Positions 9,204 through 19,992 of a DNA stretch of 64,000 bases are shown in pieces. The position numbers were made by a program, and so were the translations under genes. Every line of letters begins with the position of its first letter. Position 1 is the stretch's first letter. Source of the DNA: Erigeron canadensis (taxonomy: Eukaryota > Streptophyta > Magnoliopsida > Asterales > Asteraceae); contig NC_057765.1 in assembly GCF_010389155.1 (NCBI RefSeq), positions 9,424,001 to 9,488,000 of the forward strand. Direction: 5' to 3'. The notes below the pieces were generated by a model, which saw nothing but the letters and a program-made list of their open reading frames with translations, had not been told where the DNA came from and searched no databases.

Positions 9204-12200
9204 GAAGGTAAGATTTCTTTTTAGAAAAGCTTGGATTCAAACTTTACACTTTCTTCTCATTCTTTTAATTTTTTCATATATATATATATATATATATTGG
9301 ACGTTCGTTTAAAAGGAGAAAAAAGGAGTTATTTTCTTGAATTGGAGGTAGCGAGAATAAGGAAATAGGAAGTTCTCATTCTTTCTTTCTTTAAGCTTCA
9401 GATATAAAGGAGTTTATTGTTTGACTTTTTATGCCTTGGTGAAGTTTAGGCACTTCGTGTGTACATATAACACGCTTTATTTCATAAGGTGAGGAAGAGT
9501 GGAACCTCATGTCTCTTACTTTGCTTCCTCAAAGAAAATATGAGACTTATAATATTATGTTTCTCTTCCCACGTGCCTTTGTTCCCAGGAAAACAAGAAA
9601 AGAAACTATCTAATAGTACTAGCAGCATGGTCCATTCCCATGTCCTTTCCATGTGACATGATGCAAGAGTATGGGTCTTCTTTTTATAATTTAACATTGT
9701 GATATTACACAAGGGTTGAAGGTTTTCCAGACTTCTTTGAGAGTGAAACCTCGTTTGGGCCCCCACCTTAGGCTTCCTCTCTCTAAAGCTTTCTTTGTCT
9801 GTCCTTAAGGCTTGTGGGCCCCCACTTCCAGCCTCACTTCGACAGCTCTCCAAGGAAGCCTTGTTTTTCTTTTCTTTTCTTCATGCTTTGCTAAGGGTGA
9901 AGGTTAGGCTGGGCCCCCACCCGAGGTCTCTACTTCCTTTCCTCTTGTCTTTCCCTCTTTCTTAGGCTTCAACCCCTCCTAGTCTTTCTTTTAGGAGACA
10001 TTGACATCTTTCACGACTTCGCCTATATATATATATAGTAGTCTAACTTCAACTTAATTTATAATAGAGGAGTGGCCCTTAACTTCGATCCCTCACTCTC
10101 CCTTCCAACCTTGCTTTGTATGAGGGGTCGACCGAAGCTATACTTCGATCCTCTCTTTCAAGCCTTACACTTTGAATCTTTCTTTCAATCTCGCTGAGAC
10201 CCAGGTATAGTTGTCCTTCAATTTAAATTCGAACATATATCGATTCTTTTTTTCTTTTTTAGGTTACTGAAATTGTTGATCTAGTTACAAGATTAAGGCT
10301 CTTACCCATTTTTCCTACTCTCATTGCTTCTGCCTTTCAATAAAAATGAAAGGTACAAATTTATTCTTTTCTTCTTATTTAAATTAAATTTTTTTTTTTT
10401 ACGAGATACATAGACATATATGTATATTTGTGTTTCAGGGGAGGGCAAAGAAAAGAAAAGCTCCTCTGGGACTCTCCATTTTTTTTTTTAATTGGTAGTT
10501 CAACTTATCCTTAAATTCATTCCATTAACAAGAGCGAAAAAGAGGGGTAAAAGGATTCCTGATTTTTGGATCGACACAAACAGCCAAAAAGATAAGGAAG
10601 GTTGGGGATAAACCCTTGGATTCTTTCTTTTTAATCATAAGTATTGGTAATACTTCCCTTCTCTTATTTTTATTGTATATGTATATGTATATACAACGAT
10701 TCTGTCTCTCTTATTTTTCCTCTTTCTCGTTTATGAAAAAGGCAAAGATTTTTATCCCTCTCTCTCTCTCTTGTAGCCGCTGTACCAACAAAAAAGGAGA
10801 CATGATTGCTTTTCTTGTTTTTGTAATATGCGTATAGATCGATCCAAATTTTTTTTATAATATTTGGAATCTTTTAACTTCTCTAATTAGGAGAAGGATA
10901 TTGATTTTGGAGTCTATTTCTTTTTTGAAAAAATGAAAAGTTTGTATGCACTTGATTAGTTTGTCCTTAAGGATCTCTTAATTCTTCCTTTTGTTCTTGT
11001 TCGATCCACCAATTTTCATTTTGTCTTTTAATCTCTTGAACAGGACTACCCGAGATAATAAAAAACAAGAGGGGCATCTTTAAATCCCTGTATTTGCATT
11101 TATTTTTTGTTTGCTTTTGTTCAAACAGAGCGGTACAAGGAGAGAGAGGTTTCCAGTGAAAGTTAGCTGACCTCTACCAGTAAGGAAAGCTTGAGTGGGC
11201 CTTTCGCCATTTTCCCTTTCTTACCCTGAAGGCCCGATGGGGTGAAAGGTCGACCAAGCTTTGACCTTGTCTAGGCTTCGACAAGTTTTCTTTTCATTGG
11301 CTTAGATTGCCTCATTAATTTGGCTTTTAAGAAAACCTCGATGTATATATACAAGTTATTATACATATAATATATATATATATATATATACATATATATA
11401 ATATTTTACATTATTTCGACAAATTTTTATTTATTTTTTTTCTGAGATAAGTGTTGCTAGATGGAGGCTCTCCCTTCCACTTGTTATTTCTTCCTGACAA
11501 AGAGTTACTTTCCTTGTACACCTCTATAGACAACCATTTGTATCTCCTTAATGTCTTTTTTATATATGGCTTTGCCTATATCAGGTCCCCCAAATTCAAA
11601 TGCAAAAGGTTTCTTGACTTGAAATTTGCATGTTGAATTTTATTTTATTTTGTTTTGTTTTTGTCATCTTAAAAACTTTGTTACTCGTGAGTATTGTCAC
11701 ATCCCGATGAGAAGTGTTTACTTTTTATTCGATGAATAAAAAGATGATTAAATTTTATGCGCGCGCCACTTCCCAATAGAAAACGCTTATTTTATCATCC
11801 AACAGATAAAAAGACGAAATATTATCTAAGTGTTCAGCCTTAAAAAATTATGTTGTTCTTGGGCTTTTTACATCTTACAAGATAATTACATCCAAGGGTA
11901 TACCTTGGGAATTTGGGAATTATTTAGCTAGCATTTTTCATTTCCCATGCTCGACTCCATGTTCGAGACTTTGTTCTCAACTTGTGAGTGCAAATTGCAA
12001 AGGTTCATGTAGAACTTCATGTAGACTAAATCATGTTTCCATTGTGCTTCCTCTTGGGGTAGTTCGGTGGGCCCAGTTTTGGCTTGTTACACTTGGGACT
12101 CAAACTTGGTGAGACTTTGTTTAATTTCTGTCTTGCTTCCAGTGAGAAACACTCTATTCCCATCCAATAGATGATAAAAAATGAAAATTTTCCAAGTGTT

Positions 12201-12734
12201 AGCCAAACTTTCCATCTAGAGGATGAAAATCTTCTGAGTGTTAGCCAAGCTTAGCTTAGACGATTGCTTTGTAGTTTTTATCCCTTTTTGCAGTTTCCAC
12301 TCCTACATATGAGGTATTCCTTAGCCTTTAGGCACTTGGTTTGTCTGTCTTCCTTTACAAATACTTGGGTTTTTATAACCCATTTCATAAGTTGGCTAGG
12401 AATTCTTTCTTTCATCTTAGTACTTGACTTCTGGAATTTTCATTCGGGTTACCCTTTCAACTTGTCTCATAGCCGATATATACTTACAACAGTTTGTTGA
12501 CCAAATATTTTGAAAAGAAAATGATATTTCATTAATGATAATGATAAGGTTGGAATACATGATTAGACCAACAAACATAATATTACTTAAAGTAAAGTGA
12601 CATGAAAATATCTAAAATAAAGTGATAATTCTTGACAAAGTAGCTTACATCCAGATGCTTGAGAACTTGAGAAAAGATGAGAGATGGTATTTTTAAGGAG
12701 GGAGTTGAGATCCATACTAACTTAGAGTTTTGTC
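9204..12734 (-). other. Non-coding internal region of the gag-only element
   Basis: 3.5 kb without any retroelement protein motif on either strand. It contains pyrimidine-rich stretches (9480-10000 and 10100-10320), TA runs near 11360-11400, and loosely repeated pieces at 11695-12250 in which GATAAAAAGACGAAAT- and AAGTGTTAGCC-like strings recur. Open frames here are short and show nothing recognisable. In this lineage pol would be expected here, so it has been replaced or eroded beyond recognition. Confidence 0.6.
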
Positions 12735-14314
12735 TTATTCATGGACCATGTATACATGGCCCTCAGGCTCTCCTGGATCATCATCCTCCTCTACCACCTT
12801 CCTTTGCCATGCAAAGGTCTTCCTTGCCTGCTTAGCTCCTGGGACTAGGTGTTCAAGATTCCCTTCATCCAATGCCCTCTTGATTTCCCACTTTAGCTGT
12901 CTACATGCATTAGTATCATGTTCGTGGTCCTCATGGAATTCACAATATTGATTCATGTTCTTTTTTACAGACTTGAAGGCCATTGGTGAAGGAGGTTTGA
13001 AAGTAGCACACACTATCTCAGTGTTCAGAATTTCTCTAAGGATTTGATCAAGTTAATAATTGGTGCATCTTTGATGTTTGGTCCAAACCTTTTCTCACGA
13101 TGCTCATCCAGACGCCCCTCCCGACGTTCATCTTGCCTTTGGTCATGTTGGATCCACTCTTCACTAGCCAATCCTCCCCCATATTTATCTTTCTTTGAGA
13201 TGCCTCTCACTAGTGAGGCAGTCTCTTTGGAGCGAATGAAGTCGAACGTCCTATCAGTAGCTTCTCCAAACGTCAATGGAATTCTCTTGCTTAGATCGTC
13301 TTGAAAATCACCAGGGAGTAATGCCAAAGTAAAACCTGAGACTTGTTGGCTTTCTGGAAGACTCGGTATTTCTGACACTCCTTAGTGTACCTTGCAATGA
13401 AATCTTTCAATGATTCACCACCTCTTTGCCTAATCAAGTGAGCTTCCAGGTGGCTTCTATGATGTTTCTTCTGCTAGGCAAATTGAGCTATGAATTTCTT
13501 CTTCAAGTCTACATAGTCTTGGATGCTTTTCTCTGGAAGCTTAGTGAACCATTCTAAGGCATAACCTTGTAAGGTGCCCGGGAATAAGTGACATGCCACG
13601 GGGTACACCCATTGTTCCGTTAATATGCCTTGATCATAGATGGCAAAGTGATCTTCTAGGTCTCTAGTACCATCATAAGTACTAACGATAGTGGGAACCT
13701 TCTGACCATCTGGGAAGGCATAGTTTGCCACCCAGTCACAAAACCTTGACTTTGTTGCAGACTTTAGCACTATGGCCACCCTTGCTTGCTCATCAGCCTT
13801 TTCCCCTGCTGCAATTTTTAGCATTTTTTAACAACTCTTTTGTCGGGCTGACTGGTTTAGGAGCAGGCTCGATTGTCCTTTGCTTTTTCATCTCGTCCAC
13901 CAACAACTTCATTATGGACTCCATGACTGTAGGTTGTGGAGAAGCTTGTGGGGCTGGCTGAGGTGGAGTTGTCCTTAATGCAATAGAGAGTTGAGAGATC
14001 CAATCGGTTGGGGGAGGTGGTGGAGTTTGTGCTTGTTGAGTGCCCTTGGCAGCTAGCTTTATCAATTCCAACAAATGGCTCTCCTGGATAGTCACAGATT
14101 GAGAGGAGCTAGCCATTGCTTGCAAGGGTGTTTGACCTCCAGTCATGGGTGCGCTAGTCATGCTAGCTATGTGAGAACTTAACTGGCTAGAACTAGAAGA
14201 GAGCATAATGATAGGAGAAGCATTAGTGGGGGGGGGGGGGGGGGGTTGACAACAAAGATAAAGAGGGAGATATAGAAGATGAAGGTGCGGAGAAAAGTGG
14301 TCCCATACTAACAT
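12735..14314 (-). pseudogene. Gag polyprotein (Tat/Ogre-like), three frameshifted pieces
   Basis: 14314-13793: a Pro/Ser/Gln-rich N-terminal part containing a polyproline run encoded by an 18-base G tract (14228-14245 on the plus strand). 13824-13474: the retrotransposon gag core, with YDGTRDLEDHFAIYDQG, ...LEWFTKLPEKSIQDY and LKKKFIAQFA. 13378-13025: LPESQQVSGFTLALLPGDF, then RIPLTFGEATDRTFDFI. 13013-12735: a zinc-knuckle-like segment, YCEFHEDHEHDTNACRQL, in place of a CCHC box. Stops or frame changes separate the pieces, so no full-length gag can be made. The role would be capsid formation. It is the only coding region of this element. Confidence 0.85.
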
Positions 14315-14545
14315 AAATCTGGAAATTTTTCTCGCGAGATATTTTGAATCTCACATATTTAAGAAGTTTCCAGATTCATTATTGGAGAATCATCTCCATC
14401 AATACCCTTCCCCAACCCTTAAGGTATGACCTGGGAAATAGGAGTAAATTCCTCAGCCATGTAATGCTAAGAAACAAACAACAAATGAACAGGAACAAAG
14501 ATGATTTATGTTTTGCAACAACAAACAACCGTCCAACGATCAGTT

Positions 14546-14563
14546 AATTCACGGATGGCGCCA
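14546..14563 (-). other. Primer binding site of the gag-only element
   Basis: Read on the minus strand, TGGCGCCATCCGTGAATT follows the 5' LTR end (...CTCAAACA) after one T. TGGCGCCA at the LTR edge is the expected complement of a tRNA CCA end. I did not assign the tRNA. Confidence 0.7.
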
Positions 14564-15120
14564 ATGTTTGAGCATGGAATGTTAAGCTCAATCACAAAAG
14601 GGGTTTAACCACGAAAATCATCAAAATCTCCTCAATAAGAGTGCAAACCTACTAAGTTCTTTACGAACCTAAGGTGAATGATGATTTTACCAAAGAGATG
14701 TTTCGATCTTTGGAGGATATGAGTATTATGTGATTTTGTGTTATGAATGATTGATTGATGATGAATGTACTGAATATTGAATGTGTGTGTAAATGTATGA
14801 ATTGAATGAATTGATTGTGGATGGAATGAACCTGACATCCAATGATGAGGACTATTTATAGGTTTCATATTAGGGTTTTCTCATATTTTGGGCCATGCAG
14901 ATATGGGCCCTGACCCAGTACTTGATACAACAATACGAGGTATAAGAAAGGATCACTCCTTCCCAATCTTTGGTGAAGGTTAGCCTCCCTAAGGAAAGCC
15001 TTGCTGGGAGAACCTTCCTGAGGAGAGCCTTAGTGGAGAGCCTTCCTGAGGAGAGTTTGGGAGAGCCTTGCTGGGGAGAGCCTTGCTTAATGAGAGACTT
15101 AGGCTTTCCTTGGTTCCACT

Positions 15121-15505
15121 CTGGAAGCCTTACCTTCTTTATTTTCTAGCCTTCCCACGGTAGAAAGCCTTACCTTCCTTACTTGTCTAGCCTTCCCAGG
15201 TAGGAAGCCTTACCTTCCTTACTTGTCTAGCCTTCCCCGGTAGGAAGCCTTACCTTCCTTACTTTTCTAGCCTTCCCAGGTAGGAAGCCTTACCTTCCTT
15301 ACTTGTATAGCCTTCCTCGGTAGGAAGCCTTACCTTTCTTACTTTTCTAGCCTTCCCAGGTAGGAAGCCTTACCTTCCTTACTTGTCTAGCCCTCCCAGG
15401 TAGAAAGCCTTACCTTCCTTACTTGTCTAGCCTTCCCAGGTAGGAAGCCTTACCTTCTTTACTTGTCTAGCCTTCACAGGTACGAAGCCTTACCTTCCTT
15501 ACTTC
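15121..15505 (+). repeat. 40-bp minisatellite, array 2 (inside the 5' LTR)
   Basis: About nine to ten copies of the unit seen in array 1 (GTAGGAAGCCTTACCTTCCT, then TACTTGTCTAGCCTTCCCAG), ending in the same TTACTTCTTTAGCAT/C sequence as array 1 at 9111-9126. Confidence 0.95.
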
Positions 15506-15542
15506 TTTAGCATCGATCTATATATATATATATATATATATA

Positions 15543-15959
15543 TCTTTATATATAATAAAGAAGAATTGTTTTTTAAATTATTTTTAGAAACAATTATGAT
15601 GTGACATGTATACAAATTTTTTCAAAATGTTTTTATTTTATTTATGATGTCATATCTAATTAATAAAATTTTAAAGACAAATAGCTCATTAATTTTAAAA
15701 TGTTTTATTTATGAGTTTACAAATTTATTCTTTTATTAGAAAACAAAATAAATACTTTTTTATATAATATCATAAACATAAATGTCTTTTTATGTTTTAT
15801 TAATGCAATAGGTACTAAAATATATAATGATTGTGTTAATCAATTTAATATCTTCAAGCTCAGTTATAATATATCAATAACAAAAGTTATATACATTTTT
15901 TTTAGATTTTTATTGCTTTTAAAATTTTATTAAAAATGTCCGGGTTGAAGCCGGGCTAA
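15543..15959 (+). mobile_element. Short non-autonomous Helitron in the LTR
   Basis: The 5' end TCTTTATATATAATAAAGAA is preceded by A. The 3' end has a small hairpin (CCGG-GTTGAAG-CCGG) followed by GCTAA and T. TC...CTRR ends, a 3' hairpin, no terminal inverted repeats and insertion between A and T are the Helitron rules. It encodes nothing. Its 5' end resembles that of the Helitron ending at 36555. Confidence 0.72.
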
Positions 15960-16153
15960 TTAACTAATATATATATATATTTATATATATATAATCTAGG
16001 GTTTTATTTGATGAAATCTCGCCATAATCATCACATACATACATATGTATGTATAAATTCCATCTCAATAACGTTATTTACTTTTCATTCAAACTCCATT
16101 CATGATTGCAAAAACCCTAGCTCAGGATTATATATATACATTATATATATATA

Positions 16154-16340
16154 GGGGGAGTGAGTATGGGGTTGTCCCCCATCTAAGTTTAGATGAGTAA
16201 CCCCTCACATTTGGTTTTTATAATCATGAAAATCATGAGGGGTCATGTATATGTTTTAAATTCAAACAAATAATAAAATATTTGTGTGTGAGGGGTTCCC
16301 AATCTAAGCTTAGATGGGGAACAACCCCATACTCACTTTA
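16154..16340. mobile_element. MITE of about 190 bp with roughly 50-bp inverted ends
   Basis: The left arm AGTGAGTATGGGGTTGT...CATCTAAGTTTAGAT...ACCCCTCACA matches the reverse complement of the right arm (16285-16340). It sits between TATA sequences, consistent with a TA target. No coding. Superfamily not assigned. Confidence 0.8.
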
Positions 16341-16344
16341 TATA

Positions 16345-17085
16345 GGGTAGAGATCCTGGAAGAAGGTGTCTTAAGGAGATAAGGGAGAGAAGGTACTATG
16401 AACCAATCAGAACGCGACATGTGTCAAAAGGAAAAAAATGCGCGGTGGCATTTTGGTAAATAAATCAAACTTTTCTGAAGTGAACAACCTGGGTTTCGAT
16501 CAACTTGGGTCTGGGTCAGTTTGGGTTCTGATCAATTTGGTTGGTCAGCTTGGTCAGCCTGGGTTCTCATCAGCTTGGTTGGTCAGCATAATCAGGTTGG
16601 TCAGCTTGGGTCTGGGTCAGGTTGGGTCAGGTTGGGGTCTGTTCAGGTTGGGTCAGCTTGACACAATTTACACATAATCTACACAAATGTAGATTATGAG
16701 TTTTGGGTCAGCTTGGGTTCTGGGTTGGGTCAGCTTGGGTCAGGTTTGGGTCAGCTTGGGGTCTAGTCAGCTTGGGGCTGGGTTAGCTTGACACAATTTA
16801 CACATAAGGTTTTGGGTTTTGGGTCAGCTTGGGGTCTGGTCAGGTTGGGTCAGGTTAGCTTGACACAATTTACACATAATCTACACAAATGTAGATTACG
16901 GGTTTGGGTCAGCTTGGGGTTCGGTTGGGTCAGCTTAGGCTGGGTCAGCTTAGGTTTGAAGTCAAATTATTTACAAAAATACAACCGCGCATTTTTTTTA
17001 GAGGCGACGTGTCACACTCTCATTGGCCAATAAGACCTTCTCTTCCTTCTCTCCTTAACACACCTTCTTATTTGACCTCTATCAT
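16345..17085. mobile_element. Inverted-repeat element with an internal GGGTCAGCTTGG satellite
   Basis: The ends (GGTAGAGATCCTGGAAGAAGGTG... and, reversed, GATAGAGGTCAAATAAGAAGGTG...) form roughly 95-bp inverted repeats, including AGAAGGTGTCTTAAGGAG, a CCAATCAGAA/CCAATGAGAG segment and AAAAATGCGCGG. The interior (16485-16960) is mostly an irregular tandem repeat of GGGTCAGCTTGGGTC-like units with TACACAAATGTAGATTA blocks. No transposase. Likely a MULE-like MITE. Incidental open frames here (16438-16677 and 16788-17033) are repeat-encoded. Confidence 0.75.
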
Positions 17086-17829
17086 ATATATATATATATA
17101 TATATTTGTGTGTATTTGTCTTATTTGTTTCTGTATAAATCTGTATAGATTTGTATTTGTATCTGTATTTGTGTGCTTTATGTGTGTATGAGTGTGATTT
17201 TTGTCTGTATATATATGTATATGTATAGATTTATCTACTATGAAAGTTTTCTTATCTTGTGAACTTGATCTATTTTTCTACATCTTTTAATTATGTGCAA
17301 TTAAGGATGGAGCGTCACTGCGTCATAGTGGTTTTGTACAGATTAAGGAAGATGCTTATGGTCGGAGATGGAAGACACGTTAGGTGGGTTCGTATCTTTT
17401 CAATTATATATATTTTTATATCTATGTTATACCAACTATTGTGATTTAGTTAAGTTGCTTTTTTTACAGTTGGAATTGATAAAAATAAACTTGTTATTGC
17501 AGGTTGTATAGTATGATGATTCCGATATTGATAAGCAAGTTATAATTAGAATGTTTGAGGCAACTGCAAATTGTGGAAAATGGACTGTACTTGTAAAAAA
17601 ACGTTGTCAAACATTAAGGCGTTTAGGATGAAATCTCATTGAATCGACTAGGGAATTTATAATTAAGAATTTCATTGTTTCAATATTTTTAAAATTTCAT
17701 TGCAAATAATATTATATTATATCCTTGTTTGTACATGAACTCCATTGTGTTACACTGCTATAGGAAGTTACATATTGATGCTTGAAGGCAAATTGATGGC
17801 ATATGGGCTGTAAAAGTCGAGTCAAATAT
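17086..17829. other. AT-rich interval, nothing recognised
   Basis: TA and TG microsatellites (17090-17240), then unique-looking sequence with short open stretches around 17300-17390 and 17510-17640 that I cannot match to a family. They could be remnants of an exon or a transposase. Confidence 0.5.
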
Positions 17830-18193
17830 GTTCGCAAATTTTAAAGTGTGAACATAAAAATGCTTACATTTTATCATAATACTTCACACTTAGAAGTGTG
17901 AAGAATTATGACAAACATGCAAGTATGAATTATGAGAAATATTTAAATATGAAGTATTATGGTAAAATGTTCACATTTTTACATGTAAAAAATTATGGTA
18001 ATATATATTCACACTTTCAAGTGTAAAAATTAAAACAATATGTTCACATTTTCAAATGTGAGGACTTACTCTTATTTTGTAACACCTATTTTTTTACACA
18101 CATTTCAAATGTGAACAATATTTTTTTTTCACACTTTTAAATGTGAATATATGCATCAAAAATATGTGAATAATTAAACATTTTGTTGTAGTG
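17830..18193. mobile_element. CACTA-type terminus with subterminal inverted repeats
   Basis: The segment ends TTTTGTTGTAGTG (18193), the reverse complement of CACTACAACAAAA, a CACTA element end. Inside are at least eight short palindromic motifs of the form TTCACACTT(N)AAGTGTGAA or TTCACATTTGAAATGTGAA, as expected of transposase-binding subterminal repeats. I could not find the matching left CACTA end, so this may be one half of an element. Confidence 0.55.
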
Positions 18194-18212
18194 AATTTTA
18201 ATTAAAACACAT

Positions 18213-18283
18213 GGCTCCCTAATTTTTATGGATTAAAAAAACAATATGTGAGTGTTTCACACCTAAGCTTAGCTACCAAACAG
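18213..18283 (+). repeat. Dispersed repeat, copy 1 (copy 2 at 50459-50530)
   Basis: About 70 bases (GGCTCCCTAATTTTTATGGA ... AAGCTTAGCTACCAAACAG) resemble 50459-50530 (GGCCCCCTTGTTTTTTATGG ... AAGCTTAGGTGTCTAACAG) in the same order. Probably part of a MITE family. Confidence 0.65.
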
Positions 18284-18344
18284 TCTTATATTCCCATCAC
18301 CCATATATTATAGGTGCAAGTTATTTTAGAACCACTCTATATAT

Positions 18345-18573
18345 AGGCAGATGTTATTTATAATGAAAATCTTATGATGAAATCTCAATATATTGTTAAA
18401 CACTTAAATAATGATAATTAGTTTTGCACTATGTTTGTTTGTGGACTTATTTTTTCATCAAAATGATGTTTTAAGTATCCGTTCTTATTTTAAGAGTGTT
18501 ATTACCGGAATGTTATTTTATATATATATAGGTAGATGTTATTTGTAATGAAAATCTTATGATGAAATTTCAA
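18345..18573 (+). repeat. 44-bp direct repeat, 185 bp apart
   Basis: GATGTTATTTATAATGAAAA...CTTATGATGAAATCTCAA at 18345-18387 recurs with few changes at 18530-18573. Everything else from 18290 to 19226 is AT-rich without recognised features. Confidence 0.75.
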
Positions 18574-19226
18574 AGTATGAAGTTTGTTGAGTTGTATCGT
18601 AATAACTTTTACCCGTTAATAACACTAGTATCTTATGTTTTTATGTTTTCATTTATGAGCCGAACGGTCGACCTGACTCATTTTAGCAATCTAGGGAGCA
18701 CTTTATAATTATTGAAAAATATTTAACCAAATTCAATATACTTTTTATGTTATAAAAAATTAATTTAGTATATGCTAATAAAGTCGAATGTTAAAAAGTA
18801 GTTTTTGATTACAGTACTTCTTTATTTGTTTATTTGCAATAAAATAATGTTGTTAAACGAAACCGACATTTATAAATACATCTATCATTAAAAGTATATT
18901 AAACTTATTTTTAGTTATTTAAAACAGAAATTTTATATACATTAATACTAACTAAATACAGAAATTTTAGTTATTTAAAACAGAAGGATTATTTATGTTA
19001 TTAAATGTTATTTTTCATGATTATATTATTAAAGCAATTACCTTTTATAATTATAAAGTGTAAGAATTACTTTTCATGATTAATGACTATATTTGAATTT
19101 ATTAAATTAAAACTAAAAATTAAAATGGTATATTGCATCAACATTTTGATCTAATGACTTAAATAAAACTTAAAAATAATCTATAAATTAAAACATTTTT
19201 CTAATTATAAATTATGAAAAACTAAA

Positions 19227-19327
19227 TGAGCTAAAAAATATTTATAACAAGGTTAATAAAAACAACAACACCATATGGACGATCATCCATATATTAATAA
19301 AAAAAAAAAGAAATTGTGTAATTTTGC
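19227..19327 (+). repeat. 100-bp direct repeat flanking the Helitron/Athila cluster (left copy)
   Basis: GAGCTAAAAAATATTTATAA...CCATATGGACGATCATCCAT...AAAGAAATTG is nearly identical to 36586-36684, in the same orientation, 17.3 kb apart. It may reflect a duplication made when the Helitrons inserted. Confidence 0.8.
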
Positions 19328-19398
19328 CAACTTATAATACAATAACAATCCTAATTTACATTTTGGAATCATCCATATTAATCTTATGTATACTATAA

Positions 19399-19992
19399 CT
19401 AGTAGTCAGGCCCGTCCAATGGACGGGTAGTCTCAAAATATATTAATCAAAGCTAAAAAATTAGATTTTCAAATATATTAAATAGATATACCGAAATCAA
19501 CTTGAAAATTTGCTAGCTGAATAGCCACTCCATCGGTCAAAATACTCCAAAAATTATCCGCCCAACGAAGAAACATACGAAAATTAACTCCATATGAATA
19601 TTGATTTCAGTTTACCCATTTTTTTTCAACTTTAGTTAAATAAAAAATTTACAGTTTCTTATATTCGAAAAGTGTAAACTATATATATAAAAGTATAGTT
19701 AAATATAAATTAGGTTAAAGTGTAAATTGGTGATGGAAAATCAAAAAATGTAAGTTAATTATTTTAAATTGGGTTAAAGTGTAAATTGGTGATGGGAAAC
19801 TAAAAAGTGTATATTAATTGTTTTAGATTGGGGTTAAAATGTAAATTGGTGATGGAAAACCAAAAAGTGTAAATTAATTTAGATTAATATTAAAAAAATT
19901 AGAGGATTAATAAGGAGGGAGAATTAGACTCAAGGAGGTGGATTAGGGGTGCCAAGTGTACCCCCAACCCCCTCTTTTAGTTATATTATAGA
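19399..19992 (-). mobile_element. Helitron 1 (594 bp, non-autonomous)
   Basis: On the minus strand it starts TCTATAATATAACTAAAAGA after an A, and ends with a 7-bp-stem hairpin (CCCGTCC-ATT-GGACGGG), nine bases, then CTAG and T. The interior carries about three copies of a roughly 62-bp repeat containing GTGTAAATTGGTGATGG (19705-19885). No coding. Confidence 0.8.

Larger units (their letters stand above)
8671..16033 (-). mobile_element. Gag-only Ty3/gypsy retrotransposon (non-autonomous), minus strand
   Basis: Read on the minus strand: 5' LTR (16033-14565), one base, primer binding site (14563-14546), gag (14314-12735), a long stretch without coding (12734-9206), polypurine tract (9203-9190) and 3' LTR (9189 to about 8671, truncated). 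Both LTRs share the terminal sequence TGATGATTATGG...(ACCAAATAAAACCCTAGATT), a TA-repeat and the same 40-bp minisatellite. No protease, reverse transcriptase or integrase motif is visible. This makes it a gag-only element of the kind called TR-GAG, which would need enzymes from a relative. The gag resembles Tat/Ogre-type gag. The outer part of the left LTR is missing, so no target-site duplication can be checked. Confidence 0.72.
14565..16033 (-). repeat. 5' LTR of the gag-only element, split by a Helitron
   Basis: Plus-strand borders are TGTTTGAGCATGG... and ...CCATAATCATCA. The LTR contains minisatellite array 2 and a TA-repeat into which a 417-bp Helitron (15543-15959) has inserted. Without the Helitron it is about 1.05 kb. 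A segment at 14990-15120 holds diverged forms of the minisatellite (GCCTTGCTGGGAGAACCTTCC-type). Confidence 0.75.

Noticed and set aside
9482..9853. A 123-codon minus-strand gene
   Set aside because: It has no recognisable motif, lies in the non-coding interior of the gag-only element, and has composition typical of the pyrimidine-rich surroundings.
12735..14314. Frameshifts as programmed recoding in gag
   Set aside because: Breaks lie at different places, with stops and an 18-base G run; there is no pol downstream to express.
16438..17033. Small Gly/Leu-rich proteins
   Set aside because: These frames are translations of the GGGTCAGCTTGG repeat.
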